Assembly (NCBI GenBank): GCA_027257055.1 | Contig: JAPVLO010000123.1 | Coordinates: 2,170,001-2,234,000 of the forward strand | Reading direction: 5' to 3' | Length of the DNA stretch: 64,000 nucleotides | Origin: Cephalopachus bancanus | Lineage: Eukaryota > Chordata > Mammalia > Primates > Tarsiidae | Part shown: positions 41,016 through 53,757 of the stretch, one piece after another | Layout of the letters: each line of letters opens with the position of its first letter | Numbering within the stretch: the stretch's first letter is position 1 | Translations under genes and position numbers: made by a program | Notes under the pieces: model-generated | What the model was told of the DNA's origin: nothing | The model's database searches: none | The model's input: the letters and a program-made list of their open reading frames with translations, nothing else

Positions 41016-42540
41016 GATATGTGTACACATGTGTATGTGCGTGCATGTGTGCCAGGTCAGTGTTAGTTGTATGGGAGAATGAATAATAATAACAATAATA
41101 GCAAAATCTGCTTGGCTAAGCTATTTTTATGAGATAAGCTAGGGGTGAACAAAAGGAGGGATATGTAGGACCCTCTGATGGTTCCATCTTCCTGGGTCAG
41201 AAGTCACCACACCTCCACACCAGCTCGGAGGCCATCTACCTTGCCTTCCTAGTTGAGAGGGACTGGGGCTGCCTCCTGCGGGATTCTGGGAAGGAACCCA
41301 TAGGCCTCTCTACCTTATGAGTCTTAGAGGCTGGCAGGAAAAAGTTCCATGGAGGAAGTAGTTCTCTTCCTGAGAGGGCACTAGTATTTGCCATAAGAAT
41401 CAGGCCTGTTTCTACAACACCATGGGGGACTGGGGTGAAAGGATGCCTAGGGCCAGCTCAGGCCAGCATTCTGCCCAGTGAGTGCCCCTGAGATGGGCCA
41501 GGCTGCACCACAGCTCACTATCCAAGGAAAAGCCACTGCCTCAATGAGCTCTGTCCCAGGAGCGGCTCCATTGATCCCCTCAGAGGCACAGCAGGCTCCC
41601 CAGGACTGCAGCCCCCTGCAGCCCCCAGCCTTTGCAGAGAGTTCCCGGCCACATTGTGCCTGAGGCCCCATGCTGCCCTTTTCCCTCTCTCTGCCTGGCC
41701 AGCAGTAGGCAGTGCCTTTGAAGTCCTGTTTTCTGTTCCAATTGGAAACTTTGCTCAGAACCAAAATTAGAGAGTCTGCACAATCAGCTCGCAATTTAAA
41801 ATGCCGCCCAGGCCTCCCTCTAAACCCCCTTTAAAAATGTCATCTCAATTAGACGGAGCCTGGTTTCATGTTTTCTGAATTTCAAGGTAGTTTCTCTAGG
41901 ACATTTCCCTCCTTGTAGTTATTTTTATCTTCAGCCCAAGGTGGAGGCACTGACTGGAGGCTATTCCGTGGGTCTGTAGGCACTTCGGTCCTCAGCAGGT
42001 TGGGGCCCCAGAGGCTGAATAACCACTGATGTGAGGGGCCTCGGGGATGGCTGGTTGTGGGGTCACTCCATTAAATTCAGCACAACACTCTCTGGACCTT
42101 TCTCCTGGGCAAGGGTTATGCTAGAGCTTGGGAGTAAACCCTGAAGGAGCTGGGGAGGCCTGGATGACTCTCCAGTCCCCTCTCTGGTCCACTCACTTTC
42201 CTCACTCGGCTTATCACTCACCTCTCAGACCTAAACTCTGCAGATTTCTCTGCAAGGATCAAGATTTGTTTCTCAGTGTGTGGGCCACTAAAGGTTCCAA
42301 GTTGTTCTGAGACCCTGCATCAACACTACCAAATGACACCAGGAAGGCTCCTGTCTAATTGTAGGTAAGAAAGTCTGTTTGGTGCCCTTATGTCTTTGAT
42401 ACCCCTAAACACTTGCTAATCATCCCTTTCAACAGAGGGAGCAGGTAGCATTGGGACTGGTTACTTCTGGCCTCCTGTGGCACTTTAAATATGCTGACTG
42501 CCTACAGTCCCCATCTAGTCCTCAAAGAATATGTCAGGGG
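41016..42540. other. intron 3 stretch without recognised elements
   Basis: A short TG-rich run (41025-41055) and ordinary sequence. No exon seen. Confidence 0.4.
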
Positions 42541-42545
42541 AGACC

Positions 42546-42912
42546 CCTGTTAGGGGCTGAATTGTGTCCCCCCTAAATTTATATGTTGAAGTCCTAACCC
42601 CCAGCACCACAGAATGTGGACTATATTTAGAGACAGGGTCTCTAAAGAGGTAGCTTAGTGAAATGAGGCCAGTAGGGTGGCCCTGATCCCATATGACTGG
42701 TGTCCTTACAAGAAGAGGTCAGGACAGAGACTCAGACAGAGGGAAGGCCATGTGAAGACATAGGGAGAAGATGGCCATCTACAAGCCAAGGAGAGAGGCC
42801 CCAGAAGACACCAACCCTGCCAACACCTTCATCTCTTCAGCCTCTAGAACTGTGAGGAAATGAATGTTGGTCGTGTAAGCACCCTAGTTCATGGTACTTC
42901 GTTATGGTAGAC
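42546..42912 (+). mobile_element. MLT1-type solo LTR (ERVL-MaLR)
   Basis: Well-preserved LTR: GGGGCTGAATTGTGTCCCCC, TGACTGGTGTCCTTACAAGA, AAGGCCATGTGAAGACATAG and CCTCTAGAACTGTGAGGAAA in the expected order. It is an old placental-wide family. No internal genes are attached. Confidence 0.88.
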
Positions 42913-43024
42913 CTAGAAATGTAATGTAGCCCCCAAGAACTCTCCTTGGAACTCTCCTTGGTGTTGGGAGTGGGAGTTCTTTCTCGTTCATTCCACACTT
43001 TATCTACAAGGCCATGCAAGTTCT

Positions 43025-43204
43025 GGGTCCTGCCTCCCCTGAGCCTTACCTGGAGGCACCCTTGCTCTCATTCACCACTGCCCTGCCCCTTTCTAGGCTC
43101 TGCACATATGCCAACTCATTTCCATCTTACAGCCTTTGCACTGGCTTCTCCTGGACTACACTTCTTTGTGAGATTGGCAAAATCTCAGTATTCCAGTCTC
43201 CATT
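43025..43204 (+). repeat. L2 LINE 3' region, left part
   Basis: CTTACAGCCTTTGCACTGGC and the following text match L2. The copy resumes at 43544 after an Alu insertion. Confidence 0.7.
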
Positions 43205-43218
43205 TAAATATACACCAC

Positions 43219-43534
43219 GCCGGGCTCGGTGGCTCAGCCTGTAATCCTGCGCCTTTGGGAGGCTGAGGTGAGTGGATTGCCTGAGCCTGCGGGTTTGAGA
43301 CTCACCTGGGCAGCGAGACCTCATCTCTACAATAAATCAAAAAATCAGCCGGGCATGGTAGCGCATGCCTGTAGTTCCAGCTACTTGGAAGGCTGAGGCG
43401 GAAGGATCATCGGAGCCTAGCAGGTCGAGGCTGCGGTGGCCGGGAGCGGCCACTGCACTCCAGTCTGGGTGACAGAGTGAGACTCCAACTCAAAAAAAAA
43501 AACAATAAAATAAAATAAAATAAAATAAAATAAA
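43219..43534 (+). mobile_element. Alu, young, inserted in L2
   Basis: Forward lineage-specific Alu (GCCGGGCTCGGTGGCTCAGC start, GTGAGACTCCAACTC end) with a TAAAATAAAAT tail. The 9-bp TAAATATAC is repeated at 43205-43213 and 43535-43543. It splits an L2. Confidence 0.94.
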
Positions 43535-43540
43535 TAAATA
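43501..43540 (+). repeat. (TAAAA)n microsatellite in the Alu tail
   Basis: Six AAAAT-type units followed by two TAAA units, grown from the poly(A) tail of the Alu. Confidence 0.95.
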
Positions 43541-43543
43541 TAC

Positions 43544-43770
43544 TCCCCAAGAGAAGGCTTTCCTTGACTGCTGCCACACCCCAATCTAAAGCAGACATTT
43601 CCAGTTGTTCTCATCCCAACATCCTTTTCTTTTCTTTAACAGCACTTATCACAATGTGTAATTACACCAGTTTGTTTCCTTCTTGACTATTTCTCTTCCT
43701 AGGGAGCTTGTGATCTCTATGTGAGCAGGGCTCACATCAGCTTTGTTGACTTTTCTGTTCAGGTACCACC
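43544..43770 (+). repeat. L2 LINE 3' region, right part
   Basis: AAGAGAAGGCTTTCCTTGAC, CAGCACTTATCACAATGTGT and AATTACACCAGTTTGTTTCC continue the L2 interrupted at 43204. Confidence 0.8.
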
Positions 43771-44855
43771 TCCTCCTCATCCTTGGAAGAGCTGGCAGCA
43801 CCAGAGCGAGCCAAAGGTGGGGTCAGGAAGTAGAGGAGAAACCGCCCAGAGCTTGTTCTCAAGCTCTTTGCTTACTTCCACAGGAAACCCTGGAGCAGCA
43901 GGGGCTGGGGCTGGGTGCTGTAGGTGAGCAGAATGGCTCTCCTGACCTGGATGCTTCCAGAACAACTGAAGAAACATGTGCTGATGCACTCAGCAGAGAT
44001 GGCCACCATCCTCCCTTGGCACTGAATCCTGACACAACCATGCATGTGTAGACTGCAAGTGGGGGCACAGGTCAGGGTCCCAGCTCTCAGCCAGCCCAAG
44101 GTGGGTGGTCAATGGCAGTCTAACACTAAGTCATGGATAGTACAGAACTGTCTGCAGGGATAGAGGCGTTTGCTTCATTATTTAATTTCAAACTCTCTAA
44201 TAGCTCTCCTAAGAGCTCTGGGTTGAATGTTGCAAATAAAAATTGAAGAAAAAACATGAAGTATACAGAAAAGTAGAGAATGTTTGTCTCCATTTGAAAA
44301 AAAGAAGAACTTATAAACAGATGTTTGAGCCTAATTGTGTGCTTATGTACACATGGGCCCCTTTCCCCTGAGGGGCTGTGAGGCCCCAGTCTTCTCTTGT
44401 TAGAAACGGCAGACATGAAAGTCAGCTCCCAACAATGTTGGTGTGATGGCAAGCCCAGTGTAGCTAATATATCCCTTATTTTGAACAATAAGGAAACAAG
44501 TTTCATTAGTAGACAGTGTCTTCCTGAACCCACTGAATAAATGGTGTACAACACTTCAAATGGTATACCCGCTTGAAGAGGGACCCATGATCTGCCTGCT
44601 TGGGATGGCCACAGGTCTTTGTCGGCCCTAGAGATGAGACTGGGGTTTGGGGCAAGGACATCAGCAAGGAGTAAAGAAAACACAGGCATCCAGCACCAAG
44701 GGCAGAGCACCTGAGAATCAAGAAAAGCAGAGACAAGAGGCCCTCTGAAATCTGAGTCACAGGATCTCTGTCCAGTGAGGACAATGCTGAGGGTGGCTCT
44801 CACCCCTCTCTGTGATATGTGTTTACAGGTCTCTCCATGAACCCTGGGCTCCTAT
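43771..44855. other. intron 3 stretch, unassigned
   Basis: It contains a 225-codon open frame on the minus strand (44126-44803) with no recognisable domain or splice context. I regard it as chance. Confidence 0.4.
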
Positions 44856-44859
44856 GCCA

Positions 44860-44940
44860 GGCTCCCTCTTGTATCGAGGATCTAACAATAAGCTGGGCAC
44901 ACAGTAGATACTCAGTAAACATTTGCTAAGTAAATGAACT
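44860..44940 (+). repeat. L2 LINE 3' end
   Basis: GGGCACACAGTAGATACTCA and GTAAACATTTGCTAAGTAAA match the terminal L2 motif. Confidence 0.65.
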
Positions 44941-45685
44941 CTGTAGGGGAACATCCAAAAAGCACTGAGGTGGGGGTTAGAAAACTTGGCGTGCAGTAGA
45001 GGTCTTGTGTTCTCTGTGGCCTTTCAAGTCCTTTTCCCTTGCCAGCCTACATAAAGTGAGGGCACCATACTGGATAGATAGGTCAGAGATGGGAAGCTGG
45101 CTTCAACTTGAGGCCAACTGCTACCAATCAGTAGTGGTCACCTGGAGCACTGGCTATGCCAAGAGGACTCTGAGGCAGGTACAGAGCTGTGACTGATACA
45201 CAGATTGCCAGGGACAAGAGCTATGCTCGACGGCAGCGAGTTCATAAGATATATCTGTGCCACCCTTTGAGTCTGAACATCTCTGAGGCCACTGTGCATG
45301 ATCACACTTTATGATGCTTCCACGGCATGGAAGGACTTAAATTGTCTAATAGTCATGAGGGGCTCTGCTGTCCCAGAAAGTGAAGCCGCTGCCCACCCAA
45401 GATGCCTACTTGCCCTGCCTCCTCTAAGCTGGTGCTTCCGAAGCTCTGCCATGGCAGGGTCTGTCCATATAGACAATGCTGGTCTCTGTAGAGCCCTTGG
45501 CAGTGAACACAGGAGAGGACTCCTGGGCATCCTTGTCACCCAATTGTATGCCAGGACATCCTGGTGGAGCCTCTGCTCTGGGGAGGCTTGCGCTAGCCTC
45601 TACACCTGACTTCTCTGACTCCACGCTGGGCTCTGCACCTCACCACTTGGTTGCCGAATGGGTTTCTGTGGGTCCATCTTGAAAA
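44941..45685. other. intron 3 stretch without recognised elements
   Basis: Nothing I can name. Confidence 0.4.
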
Positions 45686-45689
45686 CAAG

Positions 45690-45810
45690 ACTGTGATTCC
45701 TCTGAGGCAAGAGCTATGTCTTCCCCTGGTACATCCCATCCTAGCCATGGGATGGACACAGAACTGGGCACACAAAAGGTGGTAATAGAATAATGAGAAT
45801 CTGTCCACAA
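45690..45810 (+). repeat. L2 LINE 3' end
   Basis: CTCTGAGGCAAGAGCTATGT followed by AGAACTGGGCACACAAAAGG in L2 order. Confidence 0.5.
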
Positions 45811-46129
45811 GTGGACGGTTGAAGGTTGCCTGAACTCCTGTGGGCCTTCGACACTGACCCCATCTTGGCTGACCTTGGAGGTACCATTTCAGACCAGGGG
45901 GAAATCCAGAGATGGTTCAGAATACATGTGTCCAGGCTGAGGAGAAAGAAGGCAGGCGCTGGGCGTGTGCTGGTTGCTTGTCACAGCATTTTATCCTCCC
46001 AGAAAAATTTAGATGAAATTATTTATAGCCAGAAAAAACGTATTTTTCCATGATTCATTCAATTAAGTATAAAGTAGCTGTTTTAAATCAACTGGAACAT
46101 GTAAGAAGAGGGAAAAGTCAGGGCAAGGC

Positions 46130-46560
46130 ACTAATATGAAGGTGAGGACACAGGATGGATGAGGCCTCAACACCCATGGTGATGATGTCACTAACACGGG
46201 GATGGGTCCTTACAGCAGCAGGTGAGCTGGTGGGCTGTGTTCAGGGTACCCTCTGAGCAGCAGGCAGTACACAGCTCCCAGTCATGCAGGGCACTGTCAG
46301 TCACAGAAAGGAGTATGGCTTTTATCCTAAGTGTGGTGGGAAGTCATGGGAGATTTCAAAGGTGGGGAGAGGGATGATATTGTTTTAAAAGCTCATGTTG
46401 GCTGCTGGCTGCAGCTGGACTGGGGGTGGGGAGAGGAATGATATTGTTTTAAAAGCTCATGCTGGCTGCTGTTTGCAGCTGGACTGGGGGTGGGGAGCTG
46501 GAAGAGCAGCCCTGGGGAGAACACTAAGGAGGTCACTGCAGTCTGATGAGAGTTGATGGA
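46130..46560 (+). repeat. second copy of the unassigned ancient repeat
   Basis: TTTTATCCTAAGTGTGGTGG, GAAGTCATGGGAGATTTC and TTTTAAAAGCTCATGTTGGC match the consensus pattern seen at 61780-61830. It contains a 64-bp tandem duplication at 46361-46488. Confidence 0.5.
46361..46488 (+). repeat. 64-bp tandem duplication
   Basis: Two adjacent 64-bp units, each with GTGGGGAGAGG, ATGATATTGTTTTAAAAGCT and GCAGCTGGACTGGG, differing at only a few bases. Confidence 0.93.
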
Positions 46561-46604
46561 ACTGTGGCAACTGCCTGAGCTGGAAGGGTCAGTAGAACTA
46601 ATGC

Positions 46605-46705
46605 TGTCTATGCTGCCTCATCATACAGATTGGGAAACTGTGGCACAGAGAGGAGAGGGCTAGCACAAGATTCCAGGGTCACTGGTGGCTTAGCTGGTGG
46701 CTCCC
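46605..46705 (-). repeat. MIR SINE
   Basis: CATACAGATTGGGAAACTGT, GGCACAGAGAGGAGAGG and CACTGGTGGCTTAGCTGGTG in reverse MIR order. Confidence 0.65.
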
Positions 46706-46709
46706 AGCA

Positions 46710-48350
46710 AGGAGGTGGGGCTGACTAGGAAGCAGAGGCTAACTGGGGAGAAAGGGCAGGTGGTGGTAGAAACCCTTCAGGGAGAAGCCAGCAGTTTGAG
46801 CCACCGAGTTTCTGGGGACCCAGAGAATCCCAATCTTCTTGGGCTGGTTTTGGGGTCCCGAGAACTGAACACCACACACAAGTGGGGAGGGGTGTCAGTG
46901 GGGCTAGAAATAGATTCCAAGCTGCACGTCAGAGAAGAATGTTCACATTGATGTGAGACTGGATGGAGGTGCTGCTCTTGAATGACCTGTAAGCAGGAAC
47001 CCTGGGTGGGGGCAAAGCCCCAGAACTTTCTGCACACACTTCCACATTGAGATAGCAATGCTGTGAGCAGTAATTTGGCTTCAAAAACAGGCCTATTAGG
47101 GTCTCAGTATCTTCTATAAAATGGGGATGGCAAGAATATGCACCTCATAGACGGCTGCAAGTTTTAAATGGGTCAGTGCTGTTGGGTGCTTAATACACTG
47201 TGGCTTGCAGAAAAATTCACTGCAAATAGTGATGGTCACTACAGCTTATTAATCACACACACATCTAGCACTCTATACTTGGGCCATTCAACCAATCAAA
47301 ACAGTTTAGTTGTGTTCCACTTGGAAGAGAAGTACAATAAAACAAATCAGCGTTTGGTTAAAAGGAACTCTCATGGAAACGAAACAAAAAAATGCAACCC
47401 GATCTGCCTTCACACACATACAAACAAAATTTGTCAGCTTCTATGATAAGCACTTGTAGAGTCATCAAAGAAAGGCCTGCACCCTACGGCCCCAACATTC
47501 CCTGAATAACAGAGAGCAAGGCAGAGGAAAATGGGGGACCAGGAGCACAAAGCTGGATGCTAGAGCTGGGACTTGAATCTAGACCTTTCTGACCCCTGAA
47601 GTCTGTGCTTTCAGTTCCCCCACACCTCTTCTGTAAGAACTTTCTTTGATTCTCAAAAGCAAATCCAAGTCACCCCAAGGTACTTAGTGAGGTGTGCTAC
47701 ATGGTTCACTAATATGCTTGGAAAGAGTATGAAACAAAGAGTCAAAAGCCCTCAATCAACTGTGTTGGAGTGAAAGCCCCAGCTCTGTTTTCCTGACTGC
47801 TATGGCTCTCTGCTATTTTAACTGTTCACTGGTGTCCACCGTCCACATCAGTTGGACTGTGTTCACACTGACCACACAGGCCTACATCGGAGCTCTCAGG
47901 GCTCTGGGGGATGTGAGTTTGCACTGGGTGGGGAGATGAACCTGCGGCCATGTGATAGTGACTGGGCTAGTGAAAACTACCATGTCAGGGACCAGCGGTG
48001 GTGAATGTCTGGCTTCTGGAACTAAAACTGTTGTTTCCTGGAATTCTGACAAGAATTCCACACGTCAAACTCTGATCTGTAAAATGAGGTTTAAGTATAA
48101 TTCCACACATTGGTGGCCCAACTGCCAACTCCTGAAGAAGTCCAAAAACATGCAGGCCCTGCCACAGAACGCCGTCAGCTCTGTTAAGGGTGCAGGAGTC
48201 TGATTTTCAAAATGATTTGTGTAAAAGTTTATATTTTAAAAAATATTCTTATTTGCTTGTCAGGGATAGGCCGAATAGGAATCAACCCATTTTACAGATG
48301 AGAAAGATGAAGTCTGGAGAGACAAGTATTTTACCCAGTGAGGCATTTGG
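46710..48350. other. intron 3 stretch, mostly unassigned
   Basis: 47535-47630 resembles the reverse of a MIR 5' end (GGGACTTGAATCTAGACC). The rest is unassigned; no exon. Confidence 0.4.
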
Positions 48351-48354
48351 AGGT

Positions 48355-48545
48355 ACATAACCCTAGATTTAGTCCTGGCACTGCCACTAGCTGTCTGTGT
48401 GACCTCACCAAACCTTAGCAATCTGATCTGTTTAAAGGATCCCAACTTCTCAGGGTGTTATGAGGATTAAAGGAATGAATGTAAGCCATTTAGGATTGTG
48501 CCTGGAGCACGGTGAGCAGTCAGCGGAGGTTAGCTGTTCCTGTGT
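48355..48545 (+). repeat. MIR SINE
   Basis: GCACTGCCACTAGCTGTCTG, GTTATGAGGATTAAAGGAAT and the GAGGTTAGCTGTTCC end in forward MIR order. Confidence 0.8.
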
Positions 48546-48659
48546 CACACTGTTGGCCACGGGTGAGCTATAGCCAGGGGCCAGCAGGTGGCCACCTTGA
48601 CTGGGAGAAGCCACCCATCTATCTAAACTCTCGGCACTGCATGACCACTATCTGGAGCT

Positions 48660-48785
48660 CTTCTTGTTTGTTTCTCTCCTCTGAATTTTAAGTCCCATGA
48701 GAATGATTCATTCTCCTCAGAGGCTTCAGCATGTAGCTTACATGTCTGGTACACAGTAGGTCTTTAGTACAAACATTTTAGCATT
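48660..48785 (+). repeat. L2 LINE 3' end
   Basis: TTTTAAGTCCCATGAGAATG and GGTACACAGTAGGTCTTTAG resemble the L2 end. Confidence 0.55.
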
Positions 48786-49675
48786 ACAGGAGGCCCCATG
48801 AGACGGGATGAAAGCTACAGTCTCTCTTTTTAGAGAAAGGCACAGAGACACACACAGGAACTACACATCCAGCTATCCTTGAGTTTTTATTTCTGGGGTG
48901 GCAGCCCCAGAATCCCAGGTTAGGAACTTGGCCAATTATAAAACCCCAACCTGTAAATGGCTTCTGAGCCACAGCATCTGCTCTGATTGTTTAGACCAAT
49001 GCTGCCCCACGTCCCAGGTAAACTGTGCTAATTTCTCCCTGTAGAATAATAAGCCTGGCAAAGTTGCCTGCAACTCTTTCCATCCTGCTGAAAACGCCTT
49101 TTCCTCGTCATCTACACTGTGTGGAAGTGGCCACTCTGCTAGTTCCCATACAAATTTAATAATGTTCTGAAGTCTCAGTCCCACATAAATATAAATGTGT
49201 TTCCAACTCAGACGCTTCAGTGATTAGGAGGCTTTCAGAAATCATTCAGAGAGCTATTTGATACATGAAGCTGACAACTTACTGAAAAAGTGATTCAGAG
49301 ACAAGAAAGAAAAAAAAAAGGAAGGGCTGGGAGAGGCCAGGCAAGAAAGGAAAGGGAGAGGAGGAGGGCCCTTCGGGTTGGGTGGATCTGGGGCGGGGGC
49401 AGGGACAGGGGCAGGGCACAGTGAACCCTTGGCAATCGCAGCTCTGCCAGTCACATGCAGCATCACGCCAGGACCTTTCTGAAAAGGCTTTTATTTGAGA
49501 GAATTAGACGCAGCAGATTGGAGGAAGCAGGCCCCAAGGTCCTTCAACCCTGGCGGGATTTGCCTCTATTGAGGCTTCGTAAGGAGGGAGAAATGCCTTC
49601 TCTCTCCAGGGGATAGCCCTGGGGAGGCTAGCTGACCCCACAGCACCAGGGTTGGGGCTTCACCTGAACTACAGC
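48786..49675. other. intron 3 stretch without recognised elements
   Basis: A purine-rich run at 49300-49370. Nothing else named. Confidence 0.4.
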
Positions 49676-49679
49676 CCCA

Positions 49680-49845
49680 AGTCTTGCCTTTGGAGTCAGC
49701 CAGGCCTGGGTCTTGGTCCTGGATCTGTTATCTATCAGCTGTGTGACTGTAGGCAAGTCACTCAACCTTTGTGAGCCTCAGTTTCCTTATCCGTAAAATG
49801 ATGTTAATTGTATTAACATAGCTCATATGGATAAGGCAAGCTTTC
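49680..49845 (+). repeat. MIR SINE
   Basis: Clear forward MIR: CTGTGTGACTGTAGGCAAGT and CCTCAGTTTCCTTATCCGTA. Confidence 0.85.
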
Positions 49846-50565
49846 CGAAACCTCAGTCCTGTTTTCATGATTTCTGCCTAATCTGTGTAATACCCCTGCC
49901 CTTTTATGTTCATCATATGTTTTATTTACTTAACTCACTTTTTAAAAAGTGCTAGTATCTGGGCAATCATGAGGTAAACGGGCTACATAGATATTTTAAA
50001 AATTCATGTTCACATAAGCATAGCACTATTAAAATGAAGACTGTCACTGCCCTTGCCATCATCACTGTCACCAGTAAGTTCTGATTAGAGGGGAGGTAAC
50101 AGTGGGAGTCCATGTATATACCTGGTCTGAGAACCCTCACCGTGTATCTGGACTCCCATCATTTCCTGCCAAAGCCTGGGCTTTGGCCTGGGCTCCTCTT
50201 CACCTGTTTCCCCCTCAGCTTTCCCATGCTGCCTCGAATCTGCACATACAGAAACACCTCCTACACAAAAATAATTAATTTTGTTGTCTACTTCTATATA
50301 AAGGTAATACACCTCCCCCTGACCCAGTTCAGCTGCATACATTTTTCCATCTTCACAATGCCCTCCCCCACTACAGTCTGACAAAGCCTGAATTTCTAAG
50401 AAGGGGGAAAAGTACTCCATCTAGCACTGCCTAGTTATTTTTCAATTCTGCCTCTCTGACTAACCCAGAATTTCCTAATTACAATTCCACCAGGAAGCTG
50501 TAACGGTTTCATTAAAAAAAGGAAAGAAGAAACCCTGAAGTCAAACCTTACAAAAATTCCCACCT
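49846..50565. other. intron 3 stretch without recognised elements
   Basis: AT-rich around 49900-50040. No element named. Confidence 0.4.
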
Positions 50566-50568
50566 TGT

Positions 50569-50569
<1 letters not shown>

Positions 50570-50622
<53 letters not shown>

Positions 50623-50624
50623 AA
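50570..50624. repeat. (CA)n microsatellite
   Basis: About 24 AC units with one late interruption (CATACACAAAC). Confidence 0.97.
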
Positions 50625-50704
50625 ACAAGCCAGTCAGATTAGATAAAGCAGGTGTACTGTCTCTATGGTGTCCACGCAGCAGGAAGCTGTGAGTACAGGA
50701 AACA

Positions 50705-50830
50705 GGTTCGGGTTTGGATTTAGAAATGCCAGGCCTGGGTCCAGAATCTGCCCTCCCCAGCTGTGAGATGCTTGGGCAGGGCACTCGATCTCTCTGAGCC
50801 TCGGTTTCCTAGTCTGCAACTAGGGGTTAA
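50705..50830 (+). repeat. MIR SINE
   Basis: TGTGAGATGCTTGGGCAGGG, CTCTCTGAGCCTCGGTTTCC in forward MIR order. Confidence 0.8.
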
Positions 50831-52675
50831 GGTGGTGCTGATCTGTGAGGTGGCCGTATAGACAAGGGGCCAGGATGGGGCATGACTGCTCTATGAGCTG
50901 TGGTGTTCCATGTGAACATTCGAGATGGGAATGTTTTCTGGTATGAGAGGTCACATTGGGCCTGACCTTGAATGAACTGGGAGGCAGGTAGCATTTATGT
51001 GACCCCATGCTGGCTACAGGGAATCCCATGTCTACTCCCAAAGGGCTTTTTTCTCAGTTAGCTGGTGGCTAATCCCTGCTGGTAGATGCTTCTCCTTTTA
51101 GGGGTATCAGTACTTTAACCAGGATTCCCAGAAACCTAAAGCCTTTAACCCCAAAGGGCTCTATCTCTAAGGCATGGGGAGATACTTTTCAGTGGGGCCC
51201 CATCTCCATTCTTAGATAATGTGTAGTAAGAGTTCTGAATGGCTACACCTCCCAGAGAACTGGGATCCTCTCATTTTATTGATCAATAAGGAATGTGGGT
51301 CCCCAGCACCAACTCAGATTCTGACCTGGAGCCCCAGCCTGCTCCCATCACAGGTCCTGTTTGGTTTCCTAGAAGTATATGAAAAAGCAAAGCTCTCTGA
51401 CTAAAGACAAAGGTTTGCTTTCCAATTGCTACCTGTCCTGGGCCGTAATGGTGTCTAGCAGGTTGTCACTGCAGATCAGTCCTGCAGGTTTTGGGGAGAG
51501 GTGGCCAGCTAGGCAGAGGCACTCTCAGGACCCTTGGTCCTTGGCCTCAGCATCTGTGTCCCGCTGGGTAGGGGCTGGGAGCAATCATAGCCCGGATACA
51601 CTGCTGGAGATACCCCAGCATGCTGTGAGCTGCCTCTGTACTCCTGCTCATGCAGGCATCTTTGAATACAGCCTTGTCCAGGGCCACTATTAACTGGACT
51701 CCACATGGGAAACAAACACTTCTCCCTCCAAAGCTGAAAGACTTTGTTTAGCTGAGTTCAATTCTGGAGCCGTTGCCCTAACAACGGTCTTTGGGGGATT
51801 TACATCTCATGCATCACAACAGGGGAACTGCCTTTCAGCACAGAAGGGGGGTAAAAAACACCATAACACAAAACCAGTGCGCCTCCTCCCACCCCAAGAG
51901 TGCTGCCACAAAACAAAAACAGAATCAACAACAACAGAAATCTCCCACAAGCCCATGTGGCCTTGGCCGGCAAACAGCCAAACAGGAATTCAAACTTAAT
52001 CAAACTTTCATGTCTCCCTTGTAAAGCTCAGGAAATCAGTAATTGGTTTTATAATTGAATTTTCTGATCACGTATCAAAGGAATGGGTCCTGCCAAAGGC
52101 CAAGGAATGGCCTGTCTCCAGTAAGGACAGCCAAAGTCCCTAATAGAGGCTCTGGAAGGTACAGGAGGAGAATTAACTGCTGGTTGGCTAAGAATAGAGC
52201 CTGTTATTTATATCCAGAGAGGCCAGTGACAGCCGAGCCCTGCCCTTGCAAAATGGTCTCCCCCAAACACCCAGCCTGGAGCCCCAGTTTCTGATTCAGA
52301 AAGGAAGTCTTTGGCAGTTGTGTCAGCAGAAGAGTGGAGATGGGAAGGCAGAGGCAGGGAGATGATCTTGGTGAGGAGATGTTCGAAGAGCACTGGGGAG
52401 AGGGAAGGGAAGGCTGCCTGATTGGGCAGAGGCCTGGACAGAGAGAGGAGGGGCTGATTCCAGAGCCATTCTGCAACAGGAAATGGGACACGGAGGGGAA
52501 AGAGGAGTCCAGGGTCTTGGCATGAGAAAGTGGGAAGAAGGTAATGCTTTTGATATAAAGAAGGAAAGAGGAAGAAACTGCTTTGTATGGCCTGGCTTCA
52601 CATGGGCTGGGTGGTCCTTAGTGACAGGAGTACTAACAGGTACAGCTCAGCCTTTGTGTGTCCTCGCTGGATTGC
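50831..52675. other. intron 3 stretch without recognised elements
   Basis: Ordinary sequence. No exon or young insertion recognised. Confidence 0.4.
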
Positions 52676-52679
52676 TAGG

Positions 52680-52890
52680 CCCCTAACATCATGATCTCAT
52701 CTAATCTTCACAACAGCCCAAGGAAGTAGGTGGTTTATCATTCCCATTTTCTACACAGAAAAGCAACGTTCAGAGAGCAGAGGTAAAGAACTTGCTCACT
52801 TGTGAGCCATGGAGCTGGAACTTGGACCCACGACGGTATGACTCCAGAGTCCACAAATTCAACCTCAGATGTCATAACACCTCTTTACCT
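52680..52890 (-). repeat. MIR SINE
   Basis: CATCTAATCTTCACAACAGC, CCATTTTCTACACAGAAAAG and GCTGGAACTTGGACCC in reverse MIR order. Confidence 0.8.
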
Positions 52891-53121
52891 GTAGATTAAG
52901 CTATCTCACAGTCAAACAGAAATAGGTAGAAAAGGGCTCCCAACACTCACACGGGGGGTGTGGCTAGAGGTAGAAGCTTGAGAGCTGACAAATCAAAATT
53001 CATTAATTAATCCACTTAAAAATGTTAACTGTAAAGGCAAGTCACAGACTAGGAGAAAATATTCACAGTACATACATCTGACAAAGAACTTGTATCCAGG
53101 ATATTAAAAAAGGAATATTAA

Positions 53122-53369
53122 GCCAGGCGTGGTGGCTCAAGCCTGTAATCCCAGCACTTTGGGAGGCTGAGACAAGAGGATTACATGAGTCCAGGGGTAC
53201 AAGACCAGCCTGGGCAAAGATTAGCCAGGTGTGGTGGTGCACACTTGGAGTTCCAGCTACTTGGAAGGCTGAAGTGGAAGGATCAACTGAGTCCAGAACC
53301 GCAGTGGCCATGAGCATGCCACTGCACTCCAGCCTGGGTGACAGAGTAAGACTCCAACTCAGAAAGAGA
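53122..53369 (+). mobile_element. Alu with internal deletion, inside L1
   Basis: Forward Alu starting GCCAGGCGTGGTGGCTCAAG. The join GCCTGGGCAAAGATTAGCCA skips most of the middle linker. Ends in GTAAGACTCCAACTC, linking it to the lineage-specific set. Confidence 0.9.
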
Positions 53370-53757
53370 GGATACTATAACTCATTAATAAGACAACCCA
53401 ATAAAAGGGAAGAATCAAAGATTTGAACAGATACACTCTACAAAAGAAGATATACGGATAGCCAAAAAGTACATTGAAAAGCACTATCATTAGTTGTAAG
53501 GGAAATGCAAATTAAAACCACAGTGAAAGACCACTGTGTACAAAACTAGAACAGCTGAAATGAAAAGGACTGACAACCCAAATGTTAGTGAGAATGTAGG
53601 ACAGTGGGGATTCTTACGTCTTACTGATAGAGTTTTATACAGTGCTGTACCACCACTTTGGAAAGCAGGTGGAAAATTTCTTATACAGTTAACATATACT
53701 CACCATGTGACCCAACAATTCCATTCCTAGGTAGTTACCCAAAGAAATAAATATATA

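Noticed and set aside
44126..44803. 225-codon open frame on the minus strand in intron 3
   Set aside because: It has no recognisable family, low-complexity hydrophobic runs and no start context or splice sites I could support.
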